The notes under the pieces are model-generated. The model did not search any database, had not been told where the DNA came from, and worked only from the letters and a program-made list of their open reading frames with translations. From contig NZ_CP036433.1 in the NCBI RefSeq assembly GCF_007751035.1, positions 3,515,001 to 3,579,000 of the forward strand: a DNA stretch of 64,000 nt, in the 5' to 3' direction. The position numbers were made by a program, and so were the translations under genes. The stretch comes from Lignipirellula cremea (GTDB taxonomy: Bacteria; Planctomycetota; Planctomycetia; Pirellulales; Pirellulaceae). Of this stretch, positions 63,684 to 64,000 are shown piece after piece (the first letter of the stretch is position 1; every line of letters starts with the position of its first letter).

Positions 63684-64000
63684 TTACCGCAGCCGTAAAC
63701 CGTCGCCGCACCAGCGTTCGAGGTTGTTCAGGCACCGATCAAACCAGGCGTCGTAGTCGTTGCCGACCCGCTCTTCTTTGATCTCGCACAGTTCATTCGC
63801 CCTGGCGACGGCGTTTTCGAACCGCGTTTGTACGTCATCAGGGGCCGGTGCAAAGCCGCCGCCTTCGCGCAGCTCTTCGTCGATTTCCGCGTCCCAGGCG
63901 TCGAAGACCAGGTCGTACTGCAGGTTGTCGGCCTGCTCGTCGTACTCTTCCAGGTCCGCATCGCTGGGCTCGCGTCCGCCAAAATCTGGAACGGGCGAGC
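63684..64000 (-). CDS. Uncharacterised acidic protein, 5' end outside the window
   Basis: The minus-strand frame is open from the window edge to a TAA at 63684-63686, giving about 105 C-terminal residues. The sequence is acidic and looks real: DADLEEYDEQADNLQ, then AEIDEELREGGGF and a final WFDRCLNNLERWCGDGLRLR. The family is not recognised. The gene is convergent with folP, 22 bases apart. The N-terminus lies beyond the window. Confidence 0.6.
   Translation of the reverse strand, partial: SPVPDFGGREPSDADLEEYDEQADNLQYDLVFDAWDAEIDEELREGGGFAPAPDDVQTRFENAVARANELCEIKEERVGNDYDAWFDRCLNNLERWCGDGLRLR

Noticed and set aside
1-64000. tRNA or rRNA genes and CRISPR arrays
   Set aside because: No T-loop-like GTTCGAATCC core with matching acceptor stems, no long conserved rRNA segments and no regularly spaced repeats were found in the gaps by eye. 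A covariance-model scan could still reveal a missed small RNA.

Overview
The window comes from a GC-rich bacterial chromosome, most likely a member of the Planctomycetota (Pirellulaceae-like). The evidence is the combination of a DUF1501 protein, an exported formylglycine sulfatase, a PQQ-like beta-propeller protein, a TIGR02996 repeat-companion domain, a DUF4282 zinc-ribbon membrane protein, two NfeD proteins followed by a flotillin (FloA), MotA/TolQ/ExbB with two ExbD genes and giant repeat proteins, and a JAB / E2-like / prokaryotic-RING cluster. Genes are dense on both strands. I found no rRNA, tRNA, CRISPR array or prophage.

Layout. 1-9468: a truncated exported protein, L-lactate dehydrogenase, a prenyltransferase-fold protein, a metallophosphoesterase paired with an alpha/beta hydrolase, a sulfatase and a DUF1501 protein. 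9743-15508: an unknown protein preceded by a radical-SAM activase-like protein, a repeat-companion domain fused to the non-ATPase half of a GspE/PilB protein, a small Lys-rich protein, a DUF4282 membrane protein and another unknown. 15877-19025: a PQQ-like propeller protein, a membrane protein with a well-supported TTG start, and a RAYT-type transposase between perfect 31-bp inverted repeats. 19194-29329: a 1632-residue alpha-2-macroglobulin, then an SbcD/YhaO-like plus YhaN-like pair. 30021-34644: the NfeD-NfeD-FloA membrane-microdomain operon with a fourth unknown gene. 34775-40106: a cold-shock-domain protein (minus strand), a ceramidase, then the JAB / E2-like / RING trio. 40153-45506 (minus strand): a histone-deacetylase-fold protein, RNase E/G, a frameshifted radical-SAM-associated gene and PTS enzyme I. 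46232-56119: a seven-gene envelope operon (repeat protein, ExbB, ExbD, ExbD, 875-residue TPR protein, 979-residue membrane protein, exported protein) plus a small membrane protein. 56521-64000: a four-helix-bundle protein, an FAD oxidoreductase, two YciI-family proteins, DUF1579, prfB with its programmed +1 frameshift, an esterase, folP and a truncated gene at the right edge.

How the parts work together. FloA and NfeD proteins normally co-operate in membrane microdomains. ExbB/ExbD normally form a proton-driven motor, here probably serving the large co-encoded envelope proteins. The SbcD/YhaN-like pair probably forms an Mre11-Rad50-like complex, although the SbcD-like partner has lost metal-binding motifs. 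The most unusual item is the operon at 36820-40106. It encodes a membrane-anchored JAMM peptidase with a complete active-site motif, an E2-fold protein without a cysteine at the usual active-site position, and a membrane-anchored RING-type zinc protein. No E1 or ubiquitin-like gene is visible nearby.

Start codons were chosen from visible ribosome binding sites and family lengths. Alternatives are given where the choice is uncertain. All function calls come from reading motifs by eye; no database search was run.
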